DNA of 64,000 nt from Tubulanus polymorphus. Taxonomy: Eukaryota > Nemertea > Palaeonemertea > Tubulaniformes > Tubulanidae. The translations under genes and the position numbers were made by a program. This document shows positions 52,201-64,000 of this stretch, piece by piece. How positions within the stretch are numbered: position 1 is the stretch's first letter; every line of letters begins with the position of its first letter. The notes under the pieces were generated by a model. The model searched no databases. It was not told the origin of the DNA and saw only the letters and a list, made by a program, of their open reading frames with translations. The stretch covers positions 27,434,001 through 27,498,000 of the forward strand of contig NC_134025.1 in assembly GCF_964204645.1 (NCBI RefSeq). The letters run 5' to 3'.

Positions 52201-53648
52201 AGAAACGGATCGAGTAGAATATAACGAGTTAATGTCAAAGTCCCGGTGTCTGAAAAAAGAAATATAGAAGAAAGAAGATTCGATATAGCCGAGATCTATT
52301 TTCAGACATAAGTTGAATATAGATACGATAGTGAGCTTACCGGAGAGTATTAGAACGGCAGTAAACAAACAAGAAGGAACAGATTTGGTTAATTCCCAAA
52401 CAATACTGTAAGCTAGAGGTACAAGTGCGCTACCAAACAAAGCACAAACCTGAAAAACACAGTAGGAAAATAATACTATTTAAATGAATAGATAAAATAC
52501 GGTATCAGGACAATTGCCCCCCCCCCGGACAGTTGCCCCCCAAATTAATTTTTTTTATATTAAAGTAACACAGATATTTACTTCTAATGAATTAGACAAA
52601 GCGAACTTATTCTAGCTAATTAGTGCAGCTAATTACTCATTGCTGATTTAAAGTTTTTGATTGGCTAAAGTAACAATAAAAACTAATTCCAATAAATTAG
52701 CCAACGTTAACTAATGCACTAGTAAGTGGACTATTTAAGTTTCCTTTGATTTGGTAAGTGAATTATTATAACTCAAGGACTGATTTAAAGTTTTTGATCT
52801 GCACACAACATCAGTAATTCCATACCTTATAAATCTATATTCAATAATATACAAATGAATTTCTAAGTTAAGTATTTAGGTGGTGTTAAACCCAATCAAT
52901 GGATTTTATTCGGGGGAGGGCAATTGTCCAGGGAGCAGCTGTCCGGGGGGGGGGGGGGCAATTGTGCTAGAATCATAAAATACACACTTAAATAGATATG
53001 AATTATTTACTTACAATCCTCATACCCACATACTGAGTCTCATCACCGTAATGATCACCAGGCTGTGTGAAAGGAAACGTTCCATTATAACCAGATAACA
53101 GTCCAGCAGCCATTATCAGCATCTGATAAACACAATATAGTTAGCTATTCACGGTTTGAAATTAGAGGATGATAACGGATTACTTGATGATCTAGTGGTT
53201 TTCACATACCTTACCCACAGGAGGATGAACATCGAAGAAAAATGTCCGATTGATATACCAGCTTGCCATTTTACCGAAGTGTGTTTCATCCCAACTGAAA
53301 AGAAAATAAGATTTACTCAAGAACCAACAATCTACCAAAAGACAATGAATAACTTTGGAATTCTTACCAAACATGATTTGGTTTATGAATGTTGTATAAA
53401 TGCATAATGAGACTACAGATAGTTGTGATGGTCAGGAAAATCCAGCGTGTCCAAGGTTTCCAAAATGTGACAACAATATCCAAGTTCTGTAGCCTCGGTT
53501 TGCCATTAGCTACTGGAGTGCGATCTTTGACTTTAACATGAGTTGAATTCTCTGATGAATGAGAATTACAAGCCTCAATGCTGTCACAACTTCCATTGCC
53601 TGCCATGGTTTCCACTGTCTTCTTCAATTTCTCTTCGAGGTTGGCCAT
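49262..53648 (-). CDS. POMT2: Protein O-mannosyltransferase 2
   Basis: ER multi-pass enzyme that, with POMT1, transfers mannose from dolichol-phosphate-mannose to Ser/Thr of proteins such as dystroglycan. Nineteen exons with matching phases: 53648-53368, 53294-53210, 53122-53015, 52449-52341, 52249-52141, 52053-51988, 51914-51821, 51743-51637, 51551-51469, 51367-51130, 51042-50964, 50884-50733, 50646-50558, 50472-50396, 50314-50243, 50103-49947, 49786-49646, 49564-49453, 49364-49262; 753 residues (human 750). An in-frame TAA directly precedes the ATG. Landmarks: [20 protein letters not shown] with the catalytic Asp-Glu loop, then [20 protein letters not shown] and NLHSHYE in the MIR domain, [37 protein letters not shown] and the end LRWLETWDF. 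These match POMT2 rather than POMT1. Confidence 0.96.
52510..52965. mobile_element. Inverted-repeat element with C/G-tract ends in POMT2 intron 3
   Basis: Left end ACAATTGCCCCCCCCCCGGA and right end its complement, each followed inward by a second, similar unit (ggacagttgcccccc; gggggagggcaattgtcc). 456 bp, no coding content. The homopolymer tracts differ in length between the ends. Two copies of gatttaaagtttttgat occur inside. Confidence 0.7.
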
Positions 53649-54422
53649 TTATTCATTCACACAGCCTTAAAGTCTTTGGTGTTGTTGGGGTTGGTTGGAA
53701 TTAGCAATAGCATTAAACACAGTCTTCACTTATTGAAGAACCTAAAAGAAAAAGATTGATTAGTAATCATTAGGACATTCATATTTTAGCAATCGTCATA
53801 ATTTTTATACGTTTCTTAATCTTGTTGGTAGACGGTACGTGTTCAGGACCTCAGGTAGGGACTTTTTTGTGGACGTGGCGGCGGCCGTAGTAGCGCGTAA
53901 GTAGTAAGTAAGAGGCAGTCACGACGTCGTACATATTATTAGAGCTGAGGTTCAATCAATTTTCTAACACGAATTCGCAGTATATTCCCCCGAGGATTAA
54001 ACTTTACCGTAGTATCAGCTGTTTGTCTCATGTTACTTAGGTTAGTATGGGTTAGTGTCATTAATTGAGTGCATTAATTTTGTTCAAAAATAAAGAAAAT
54101 TGAACTTCATCATGATGCCTGCTCCACATCTCTAATCCGTCAGTGTCTTCTCAACCGAGTTTATATAGTACCGTTTACTGGCATCTATTTTCGACGAATA
54201 AAGCTTTTTTTCTACAGCTATTTATTATATTTAAGATAAATGATAAATTATTTAGTTGATTTGGGCCAAAATTATCTTTAAAAGAATCCAATAAATTGCA
54301 TGCCGGACTGTAGGGTAGAGGGTAGACCGACATTACTCTGGTTCTATTTCCTCTTCTGGGGCGTTGCGTAAAAAACTGAATTTTTATTTTGACAGTTACC
54401 CGAACATCAAACTAATAGCATC
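53649..54422. promoter_or_regulatory. Shared head-to-head promoter region, POMT2 / ACTR3
   Basis: 774 bp separate the two start codons on opposite strands. The part around 53870-53935 is richer in CG (ggacgtggcggcggccgtagtagcgcg) than the surroundings. Transcription starts cannot be placed from sequence, and 5' UTR exons may lie here. Confidence 0.5.
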
Positions 54423-57400
54423 ATGGCTATGAGGATGCCAGCGTGTGTTATAGACAATGGAACCGGGTAATTATAATTTCTGTGCTCGTGAGAACGACCA
54501 GGAGCAAGCCAAATCAAGTAGCAAGCAAGCCAAATGTCATTTTTCATTTCAAAAATTACTTCCTGGTTTTATGGTCCTTGCTTGGATTGGATTTAGTATT
54601 GGATTTTTGCATTATATACTTACCTTCTACACCTTGCTTCTGCATTCACATTCATCAGGGGATCTGTCATCACGTTCTCTACCACCTAGCGGTTAAGGGC
54701 CGGTCGCCATTGCCAACGCTAATATTTGACATTATACAATTTATACGCTGCCAGCACTATTTGTACATTGATAAATCAATACACTGATCTATGTTAGTAT
54801 AAAAACCAATGATGAGATAACTCGTCACTGGCTATGGTGAAGAGATCTCTATTTTTTCGTGTCCCCATTGCCAGTGAAAAATCAAATAAATACCTAAAAG
54901 AATAAAAGTTTCATTGTAAAAATTATGTATAATGATTTTAATCATTTTATTCTCTATAAATATTGGCCGGAAAAGATGCTAAAATTCTTTGCTTTCTGTA
55001 GATTTCTTTAAAAATGTGTGCACCAGACCATAAATAGTATCTTAGTCTCTCCATACTGCCAGTCAATTTCTTAGCCGGTTTCCTCGACCCCGGCCAGGTC
55101 GTTCATAACGCTATGAAATGACGTTGAATCGATGACGATATAACTCGTCATGGCAAAACTGCAGTACACCTACCATGACAATTTATCTCGTCAAAAGCAG
55201 CAAATGTGTTAATGATCTTACAGTTTGGTCTACCCCGAGAACAATAATGGCTAGGTCAGACTAGACCGCCATGTACTACAGCCTCAACTACTGCTGACTC
55301 ACTATCACTGCTTTTATGGCCTGAGCCTTACCAAATATCCTCACTTATATATGACCCATTACATGCTTTTTGAAAGAAAACCCAAAAGTGCCATTGATAC
55401 TTCACAATATATATTCTTTACTGTTTGCAACGTGTTTCAGTTATACAAAAATGGGTTTTGCTGGTAATACAGAACCTCAGTATATCATCCCATCAGCCGT
55501 CGCTGTCAGAGAAAGTGCTAAAGTTGGCGATAAAACATCAAACAGAGTAGGAAAAGGTGTCGATGATTTAGACTTTTTCATCGGAGATGAAGCTAAAGAA
55601 GTTCCTCAATATGCAGTTAAGGTAAAAGAATAATGCTCAATGAATATATTGACAAGATAATTAGATTATAACCTACATACAAATTGAAAAAAAGATTACT
55701 TGAGGTTGGTCTCTAGAGAGGGTCGGAAATGTTGTCTTGATTTTGATTTTTGATGGATAAATTTTGACTTCAATTTTGACTTCAATTTTGACTTTCGGAT
55801 ACCGCTAAGTAGTGGGTTTTAACGTTATTTTCTATTCTCCACATTATTTATTGTGGCTTTTCTACTACATTGACAATATTTTATCGTATGGAATGAATCA
55901 TGCTAAGACCTTTATAATTCGTATAGTATCCAGTGCGACATGGAATCGTTGAAGATTGGGATCTGATGGAGCGTTTTATGGAACAAGCAATTTTCAAATA
56001 TCTGAGAGCTGAACCTGAAGATCACTACTTTCTATTGGTATGAAAATATTCAAGGATAACTGCAGTAGAGATGATATTTCAATTTTGTCTAATTATTTTT
56101 CATAATTTTCTATTTCAGACGGAACCTCCTTTAAATACCCCTGAAAATCGTGAATATCTAGCGGAAATCATGTTCGAGTCATTTAACATACCTGGTCTTT
56201 ACATCGCTGTGCAGGTTAGTCACCCTTCGAAAATTTATAGAAATTTCATCGATTCCTCTTGTATACAATTGTTTGTGTGTTTTTAGGCGGTTCTTGCTTT
56301 GACCGCGTCGTGGACTTCGAGACAAGTTGGTGAGAGAACTCTAACGGGCACAGTCATAGATTCTGGTGATGGCGTTACTCATGTTATTCCAGTTGTAAGT
56401 AGTATTATTTTACCGAATCTTTTCGTAAACATCTCTGCACGATTTTAAAGAATTGAACAAGTTGATTTTGTTTTAAAGGCTGAAGGATATGTAATAGGTA
56501 GCTGTATTAAACATATACCAATTGCTGGTCGTGATATTACTTATTTCATTCAACAACTGCTGAGAGAACGAGAAGTAGGAATTCCTCCAGAACAATCGCT
56601 AGAAACCGCTAAAGCAATAAAGGTACTGTAGCTTTGAGGGCACCGTACATTGTTAAGCGACAATTTTAACACGGCTAAAATGAAAATGGTTTTACTTCAG
56701 GAACGATATTGCTATATTTGCCCCGATATAGTGAAAGAATTTAACAAGTACGACACAGATCCGACTAAATGGATCAAACGATTTGATGGAATCAATACAA
56801 TCACAAAAAGACCATTCGGTGTGGATGTTGGATATGAACGTTTCTTAGGACCCGAAATATTCTTCCATCCAGAAGTGAGTCGATCGTTTCATATGATAAT
56901 ATTGTGGTTCACATGTTAGTGCCTAATCTAAATAAATAGATAATGAACTTTTTGTTTTAGTTCTCAAATCCAGATTTCACTACACCTATATCTGAAGTTG
57001 TAGATAACGTGATCCAGAATTGTCCCATAGATGTCAGAAGAGGCTTGTATAAAGTGAGTATTCATATTTTCCTCTCCAAACTCTTATTGAAGAAAAGAAA
57101 CCATCATTGACCATTTGTATTGTAGAACATTGTGTTGTCTGGTGGATCAACGATGTTCCGTGATTTCGGACGAAAATTACAGAGAAATGTAAAACGACAA
57201 GTCGATGCTAGGCTGAAAATCAGTGAAGAACTCAGTGGGGGTAATATCAAGGTAAATAGTACAATCAAGTGGGAAAACGCAAAAAATATCTTCATATCAA
57301 AATTTCAGTGTATGTTTATAATTTGATTACCACATTAGCTGGTTTATGAGAAAACTATTCAAAATCGAACAAAGCTGATTAAAAATGATGAATATTAATT

Positions 57401-57686
57401 AAGTTTTTCTGTCCATTTTTGTAGCCGAAACCAGTAGATGTTCAGGTAATCAGTCATCATATGCAGCGATACGCAGTCTGGTTCGGTGGCAGTATGTTAG
57501 CTTCAACAGTAAGTATTTATCCATTTTACACTGGACTTGAATTATCCACTTGTTTCTCACTCGTGATGATTGTTTCCGTTTTCATTTCAGCCCGAGTTTT
57601 ATCAAGTTTGTCACACAAAAGCAAATTATGAAGAACACGGCCCGAGTATCTGTCGCCATAATCCAGTTTTCGGTGTCATGCATTAA
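54423..57686 (+). CDS. ACTR3: Actin-related protein 3 (Arp2/3 complex)
   Basis: Core subunit of the Arp2/3 complex that nucleates branched actin filaments in the cytoplasm. Eleven exons: 54423-54466, 55441-55621, 55927-56037, 56119-56214, 56287-56394, 56479-56622, 56701-56874, 56961-57053, 57126-57251, 57425-57508, 57591-57686; 419 codons including stop, 418 residues, exactly the vertebrate length. Landmarks: [20 protein letters not shown] (phosphate loop 1), [57 protein letters not shown] (phosphate loop 2), [26 protein letters not shown] and [12 protein letters not shown]. Intron 1 is 974 bp and holds nothing recognisable; intron 2 has a short tandem stretch (ttttgacttcaa units near 55765-55792). 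Near-certain ortholog. Confidence 0.99.
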
Positions 57687-57920
57687 CCGCGAGCGTGTTG
57701 ATTATAATGAGAATGGGGGTGATGTTTCCCCTGGTGGGACAATGACTTTCCATGTTTAACCATAACTGAATATGAATATTACACTTATTATACACACGGT
57801 GCTCAAAATGGTTATCGCGGAGGTGACCATGAATTGCCAAATATTTGATATTGTGTACGAATTAAATCATTCACAGCCCACTTAGTGCTAGATAAGGATT
57901 TTTTCTCGAGACATGATTTT

Positions 57921-57926
57921 AATAAA
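57921..57926 (+). terminator. Poly(A) signal of ACTR3
   Basis: AATAAA 235 bases after the stop. Confidence 0.5.
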
Positions 57927-60006
57927 AACTAATTAGCGGAACATATTTAGCCAATTTTGCGTTTCAGATCTTCGTACCTACCTAGATTATTTCAAGGATT
58001 CAAATATGAACGATTGGCCATAGTAATCAAGCATGTACATGTGTATGTAACTGATGTATCATTTAAATAATTCGTTAGTTGACAGTATCCACACATACTG
58101 TCACCTTCTATTCTTTACTGATACACTGCCTTACTGCGAGACATTTCTTCTGTAATCGGTTTCTTCAACAAAATTGAAACCTTTATTTCAAAATTGGCAC
58201 AGCATCTGAAATTCTCTAATGACTTTTCTCTGATTGAAAATCTACGTTCATCTCCGCCGTTCCCTCGCTCTTCGTCTTCTTCGCGCTAGAGCCTAGACAT
58301 GTGCGCATTTCATCAGTATTGTAATAAAAGAACCGTAAGACGAGGGAAGGATGTATTAAACCTGGGAAAATGAAATTGTTTATGTACGATATGTGTGTTA
58401 TTGATTGGTAATGATAGATACCAGTAGATAAAATTTGAACGAAATTCGATGTCCTCTAGCCGTGCCACCGTGTACTAGATTTCTCATTATTTTTCACTGA
58501 TGATTTAGGAGTGGCTGGCTACAGTAGACAGAACACTCCGCTTAGTACGAGTCGAGGTTAATTCAGAAAACCAATAAGAATATAATTTCTTGGAAAGACT
58601 CTGAGTCGGATGTATTGATTGAATTATTCCGTTGTGATCATCTGGTGATATTTTTCGAATTCATTTTTATTTAGTTTAACGTCCATCTTGTGTATGGAGT
58701 GATGATATTCAGTGTAATACGATTTGATTGTAAGTTTGATTATTTCTATATCAGTTTTTCCTTTTTCGTCGATTAATATTTTTCTTAATCAGATCTCTAC
58801 GAATTCCATCTATTCGATGAAAACCTTTCGACGAATCAACTTCGTATTGGTTCATATCTGCATATTCGTTTGGTAAACTTACGATATCATGAACCAAAAC
58901 GTTAGATTTTCTTCTTTTTTTTTGGTTTTTACTCTTGGGTTTGCAGAGACATTATGATTATGAAAAAAAAACGTTTTATTTAGTATTTGGCTTATTAAAG
59001 ATTCTGTTACAACATTATAACGTAACTTTTATTCGAGAAATATTTCATTGATTAGAATGCTTGATTATATTATGAACAATTTTTATTACATTTAGTCGGG
59101 GAAACATTAAGAAATATTTACAATGCAAAGGTGAAACTTTTGATTTTTTTCTTATATTGCCTGATCTTGTGTAAAAAGTTCAAATATTGTATATGCAGAT
59201 AATTAATATACTAACTTTTCATAAGTAAACTGGAAGTTGTTTGTCGATTATTCTTTTTGTTCGCTTTTGGGTTGGAATTCGATCATGTTAACATCAAGTT
59301 GCGATAGGAGGAACTTTTCTATCACTATTTTTGAAAAAAGCGTTATCTGATTTTGAGGAAGCCACTGTTTTCATGATCGCTCTTTTATTTCATATCTTAC
59401 AGAAACCGGTATCGACAATAAACCTTCAGTAGATGAGACTGATGTGCAACGAAGTAGGTACCCGGTACATGAACAGAACATATCTTACAATCTGGTTTTC
59501 TAGAGCTAGATACATAGGAGACATATCCATGAAATCGGCTACTTGACCATTTGATCACCAATCACAGAAAGTTTTAATATAAAAATTGCCGCTACTGGAA
59601 GAAGCTTTAACTATAACAAATTATCTTACTAGGATTATGTATTAGGGTGGGTCTCCGTTCTAAAATACAGTAGAATACAAATGTACAAATGATCTGTACA
59701 GTTTTGAAGGTCCATCTCCTGAAAACGAGCACCAATGGGAATAGGGTTACATGTATAAAATGCATCAATACTAAGAAGGCTTAGCAACACCTGAAGAAAC
59801 AAGAATCAAGTATTCAGAGTTTAGAATTCATCCTTCGTCTCCACAATTCACATTTCACCATTCATTTGCCACAGTCGTTCGTTCCAGCAGGTGAAAAGAG
59901 ATTAAGTTTATCACGCACACAAGCCAACGATATTTGATATATTCAAAATCTGCATCAAGAGAGACGAGTTATTCAGTCAATTCTACGAAGTGATCCAACC
60001 GGGAAT
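57927..60006. other. Convergent intergenic region ACTR3 / collagen
   Basis: 2 kb of AT-rich sequence with no gene seen. It should include the collagen gene's 3' UTR; a minus-strand AATAAA at 59384-59389 is one candidate poly(A) signal among several. Confidence 0.45.
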
Positions 60007-63000
60007 CTAAACTGCTCCGGTATCACGACGACGTAATCGACGATGACTTGTATTTTCAACGCATAAAACTATTAGTGGTATATTACAGCTTATCTCCTCT
60101 TCATCGAGAAGTCTATGTTTCATTAATGAACTTCCCATACCGGTTTTTCTAGTACTTTGCGATCTCCACTCATGGCAATACATTTTTGTGTGGCGTATAC
60201 CACGTTTATCAGATCCATGCCAAATCATTTTCATCGGCCTAAAAGAGAAAAGCAAAAAATCAAAGAATCTATTACCAGTGAGAGGGCACAAAACAGTCTT
60301 GCTACCCCGAAAAATACGTACCATGAAGCGCTTTTCAATACATCTTGGCCATCAAATGAATATATCGTGGCCTGTGTGTTCATATTTCCCCTGTTACCGT
60401 CGAATATTTCTGTCCAATTTGTGAATAAAAGCTCATCCTGAAAATATGAGATAGTTCACACGTAATCGTACATGTTTATACGTGTAATTGTACATGCTAT
60501 ATAAAATCAATTGTGACATCAGCTTACTTGTGAATTTACAATTGGTACTGCTTTATCGTCCTTCAAATAAATAATTTTCTCCAAATCTTGCACCTTCGAT
60601 GACAGGAATGCCCTGAACGTTGTTTTCATGCCAGCTCGTCGAGCTTGTTGATGACAAAGATAATCTGCTCTGTGAACGCCACGCATGTTACCGTTTAGAG
60701 GCTCATTCAGAGCAACCAGATGAATCTATGATATATGATAGTGATTAATCTTTCGATTTAGACGTTTTTGACGTCAAAACGTGATCAGATAGTATTTGAA
60801 AACCTACCCTCGGCCCTTGGACCTTTTTACCAACTGCAATGTCTCGTAATGGTTGATACGTCGGTGGTGTTTGAGATGTCAACGGCTGAAAATATTCAGA
60901 TTGGAATGAAAAGCCGTAATTCAAATGAACTGTCGTTTGTTTATCGTCAATACTTTCAAAAAGTGATTTATCTGAATATTCGATGTAACAACACGACAGA
61001 AGATGTCAACACACATGAATAGCTAAAATATACATGCAGACAGGGGTTAAGTGACATTAGCCTACAGTCACACCGTGAAATCTAACATGGTTTTGAAGCA
61101 TCTAAAAGCAAATTACAAAAAAACCTTGATTTCAACAGCAGAACACACGACAAATTTGATGTTTTTCTTATGACAACACATTTTCATGCAAGTTTCAACC
61201 TAGTAAGAACAGGCGTTATCGCAGAATCATAATGCAGTACAGCAACAAAACGAAGAGTTCAGTCGTTAGTTTATGTTAGTAATTGAATCCTCTCAGAGAA
61301 AAGAAATGTGTAGTGTGGCCACGGGGATTTAAATAAATATATATTTCTAGAAAATCCGATATGAGATTGGTGTGAAAAAACAAACTAAAACGAAAAAGGT
61401 GCGTGTATGGTAAAAGTGGTATTTTTGAGAATGGTGATCATTACCGTGAGGCGCAATGCTTCGCTATCAGCCTACAAGTCAATATATACATGTATAGATG
61501 ATAAACATGAAAATGCGTTGATGATGAGTGATATATTTTGGGAGGCCGTTGTGATGTTAAGTTTGAAAATATCAGTCACACGATTCAAGTGTGAATATAA
61601 ATAAACGAACATTTCATTATATAATACACGCTGTCTCCAGTTACGGGGTAATGAGGAAGGGCTTGGTCAGGTAATATTACTAGAATCCCGTAACTGTAGA
61701 TATACACTATTCATTTTCTATATATGGTAATACTATGTATAATATTAATAACGGTATATAATTGACATGGAACATACCATAATTCATATCAAAATTTAAA
61801 AAAAACTACTAGTAACATACCTGTGGTCTAGGTGGTAAAGGTACCGTCTCACCCAACTTAAAATATACAAGGTATGAATATATGTCTATAACTACGAATA
61901 AAACTTATTTTTCAGCATTTTTCAAAGTTTTGAACTTACCAGTATTTTTTGCCATCCTTTCTCTGATCGGATCCACAACATTCGATAGTCGAGAACATAA
62001 ACAATTGTGCCAACTGGTAAAGTGTGTGAAATATCTCGTAGTTCATTCTGATCCCTTACAACTACAGCCTATAAAATGAATTTTGTATGGATTTACAATA
62101 TTTGATTGGATTATCATAAACAGATCATGTCTGATTACTTCTGCCTCGGTGATAATGAAATGTAAAAACATTTAGCGTAAATATGATTAAATAAGCCCAA
62201 AGTGTACTAACAATGTAGTGTAGATTTGCTCGAAAATATTGTAAATTTGACAGAATTTGCTGCAAGTGCAGTCCCGTATGCATGGACGAAAGCTCAAACT
62301 ATAAGCAACCTAGACAAATCAAAAGCATAACATGCATCCTTTCCAATATCTTAAGATTGGTCACTGCTCTAGAATTGTTAAGAGCAAGATGGCAAAATTG
62401 GAATTAACTCGTAAGTCCTAATCGTGTGATACCACCGAACAGTTTCGCTGCCTGCAAAATCTGATACAATATGCTAAAGCTATTATGGCAAGCTCTTTCT
62501 AGGAAATAAATTCAATACCTGTGCGTTTGGGAATTTCTGTAAAGCAAGTTTTGAATTTCATCAAATCAATGATATAAAGTTTAACGCTATTTGAAAACTT
62601 CACTCGTATGACATGCATATTGAATGGATATATACGATACTTTCAACGAAACACCATAAGGCTATATTTGTTACACGAATTCAAACTTAAGGACAAAACA
62701 ATATGTGTTAATCATAAAAAATGTAGCACCCCTATAAATACTCACCCCTGGAGCAACATCTTTCACAATCTTGATAGTTTTACCCGCCGGTCCTGGGGGC
62801 CCAGGAGGTCCTGGTGGACCTCGTATAGGCCTACTGATAACGTCATTGATATCATTTCCACTAACAGAAACGCTCTTTCCTGGTGGTCCAGGTGGACCAG
62901 GAGGACCTTGAATACCAGAACCAGGCGGGCCTCTCGGGCCCATTGGTCCAGGTGGTCCTTGAATCGATAATCCTGGCGAACCCTAAGATTTAGAAATGTA

Positions 63001-64000
63001 AACTTGAAATAAAACTTGATTATCGAAATGACTGAAGTAACTGTTAATTGGTATTTTATTCTTACATTCTCTCCTTTCGGTCCTGGAGGTCCACGAATAA
63101 CTGACCGACCACTGACATCATTTCCATTATTTGGTAGATAAATGACTTCACCTGGTTCTCCTTTTAATCCAGGTTCCCCTAAGTCACCCTTCGGTCCTTG
63201 AATTCCAGGCAAACCAGGAATACCCTGGGAGCCAGGTTTCCCTGGAATACCAGGCTGTCCTTGGGGACCAGCTATTCCTATGAAGAAAGTTAACTTCTAT
63301 TGACTTATCCAAAATAAAGAAATTCAGCTAACTACGATCTATTGTAGCAAACATTAGAATTTTGGAAAAACGGTTGTAATTTAATTAATAAGTTGATAAA
63401 ATAGTTTTACCTCTTATTCTGTTCCCATCATTTCCTTCAAAAACCTATATTTTCATAAACAAACGTTGTGTTAGTGTTAACATCAATTCTAAGTGATGGA
63501 GTGAATAGATCAAAATAATCATTTTATCGACAATTAAGTAAAGACTGCTTACAACTTGTCCTGGGGGACCTGGTTCACCTCGATCACCTTTCAAACCTCT
63601 GGGTCCCATAATAGCAAGTCCTCTGCTTCCTTTGTTTCCGGGAATACCCGGTACACCCTGGAATTGATACGACATCGAAAAATCATTTTGCAAAAATGTT
63701 TTGCAAATATCATGCTCAGTAAGTATTAACGAATTCACGGAAAGAATATAACATACAGGTAATCCGGGCATTCCAATTTCTCCACGTCTTCCTCGATTAC
63801 CATCTCGTCCCGGTATACCAGGAACACCGGTGTCTCCATGATCACCTTTTATTCCAATGCTAATTTTATTGCAATCCTGGTTACAATCTTTACCGGGTTC
63901 ACCTTTCATGCCTCTAGGTCCCTAAACAAAAATATCAGGAAATTGGAAGATACGGTAATACAAGAAAAAACGAAATAATTGATAACTTCTTGTGCTACCT
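60007..64000 (-). CDS. Multiplexin collagen (COL15A1/COL18A1-like), 3' part with endostatin
   Basis: Basement-membrane collagen; the 5' part lies beyond the right edge. Exons seen (minus): triple-helix exons 63921-63757, 63657-63553, 63444-63411, 63277-63066 and 62982-62746, made of Gly-X-Y runs with short breaks such as [11 protein letters not shown]; then 62068-61940 and 61856-61821 encoding the trimerisation domain ([28 protein letters not shown]); 60885-60808, a hinge; and 60725-60528, 60437-60322 and 60238-60007 encoding endostatin. Endostatin marks: [62 protein letters not shown] and IVLCVEN, with the four conserved Cys (DYLC, MYC, ISC, VLC). The protein ends with a basic tail [12 protein letters not shown]. 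Phases agree at every junction checked. The two vertebrate paralogs cannot be told apart here. Confidence 0.95.
60886..61820 (-). other. Collagen intron before the hinge exon
   Basis: No exon recognised. A small inverted pair (cagttacggg and cccgtaactg) spans 61637-61698. Confidence 0.45.
62069..62745 (-). other. Collagen intron between triple helix and trimerisation domain
   Basis: 677 bp with no further Gly-X-Y exon visible. Confidence 0.5.

Noticed and set aside
54443..54787. Frames of 114 and 79 codons just after ACTR3 exon 1
   Set aside because: They read into ACTR3 intron 1; the highly conserved Arp3 sequence continues at 55441.

Overview
This window is nuclear DNA of an invertebrate animal. 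It is AT-rich, its genes are cut by many short introns with GT..AG borders, and the proteins include a collagen XV/XVIII-type collagen, a Cys-loop receptor subunit, a relaxin-receptor-type GPCR, an F-type lectin and Arp3. This gene mix fits a marine bilaterian, most likely a lophotrochozoan such as a mollusc, annelid or brachiopod, but nothing here fixes the phylum. Most gene models below were built by joining exons at splice sites with matching reading phase. Most close exactly to a whole number of codons, at lengths close to those known for the family.

Layout. 1-7.7 kb: three tandem SLC22-type organic ion transporter genes on the minus strand, the leftmost cut by the window edge. 8.7-9.3 kb: an unrecognised single-exon gene. 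9.4-10.1 kb: nested inverted-repeat elements. 10.7-14.1 kb (+): a FAAP100 ortholog (Fanconi anaemia core complex). 16.3-22.1 kb (-): a HHIP-like gene with two homologous 86-bp exons that look mutually exclusive. 22.7-23.0 kb: a composite microsatellite with 80 GGT units. 23.3-25.2 kb (+): an orphan PAN exon, then an F-type lectin/PAN gene. 26.5-37.2 kb (+): an RXFP-type receptor with LDLa, LRRNT, ten LRR exons of exactly 72 bp and a 7TM region. 38.0-40.2 kb (+): a nicotinic-type Cys-loop subunit. 40.5-43.4 kb (+): an ASB3-like ankyrin/SOCS-box gene. 44.8-45.6 kb (-): an ANKRD9-like gene. 47.6-49.2 kb: a 5'-truncated LINE. 49.3-53.6 kb (-): POMT2, head to head with ACTR3 (54.4-57.7 kb, +). 60.0-64.0 kb (-): the 3' part of a multiplexin collagen with trimerisation and endostatin domains, running off the right edge.

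The genes do not form one pathway; this is an ordinary gene-dense animal locus. Local themes are a tandem transporter family, two neighbouring Elongin/Cullin-type ankyrin adaptors, and several secreted or surface proteins. The most notable observations are the phase-locked duplicated exon pair in the HHIP-like gene, the LRR exon array, a small DNA-transposon family defined here by TACGGAAG termini and 6-bp target duplications (two copies), and an F-type lectin that has lost its sugar-binding histidine and gained a PAN domain.
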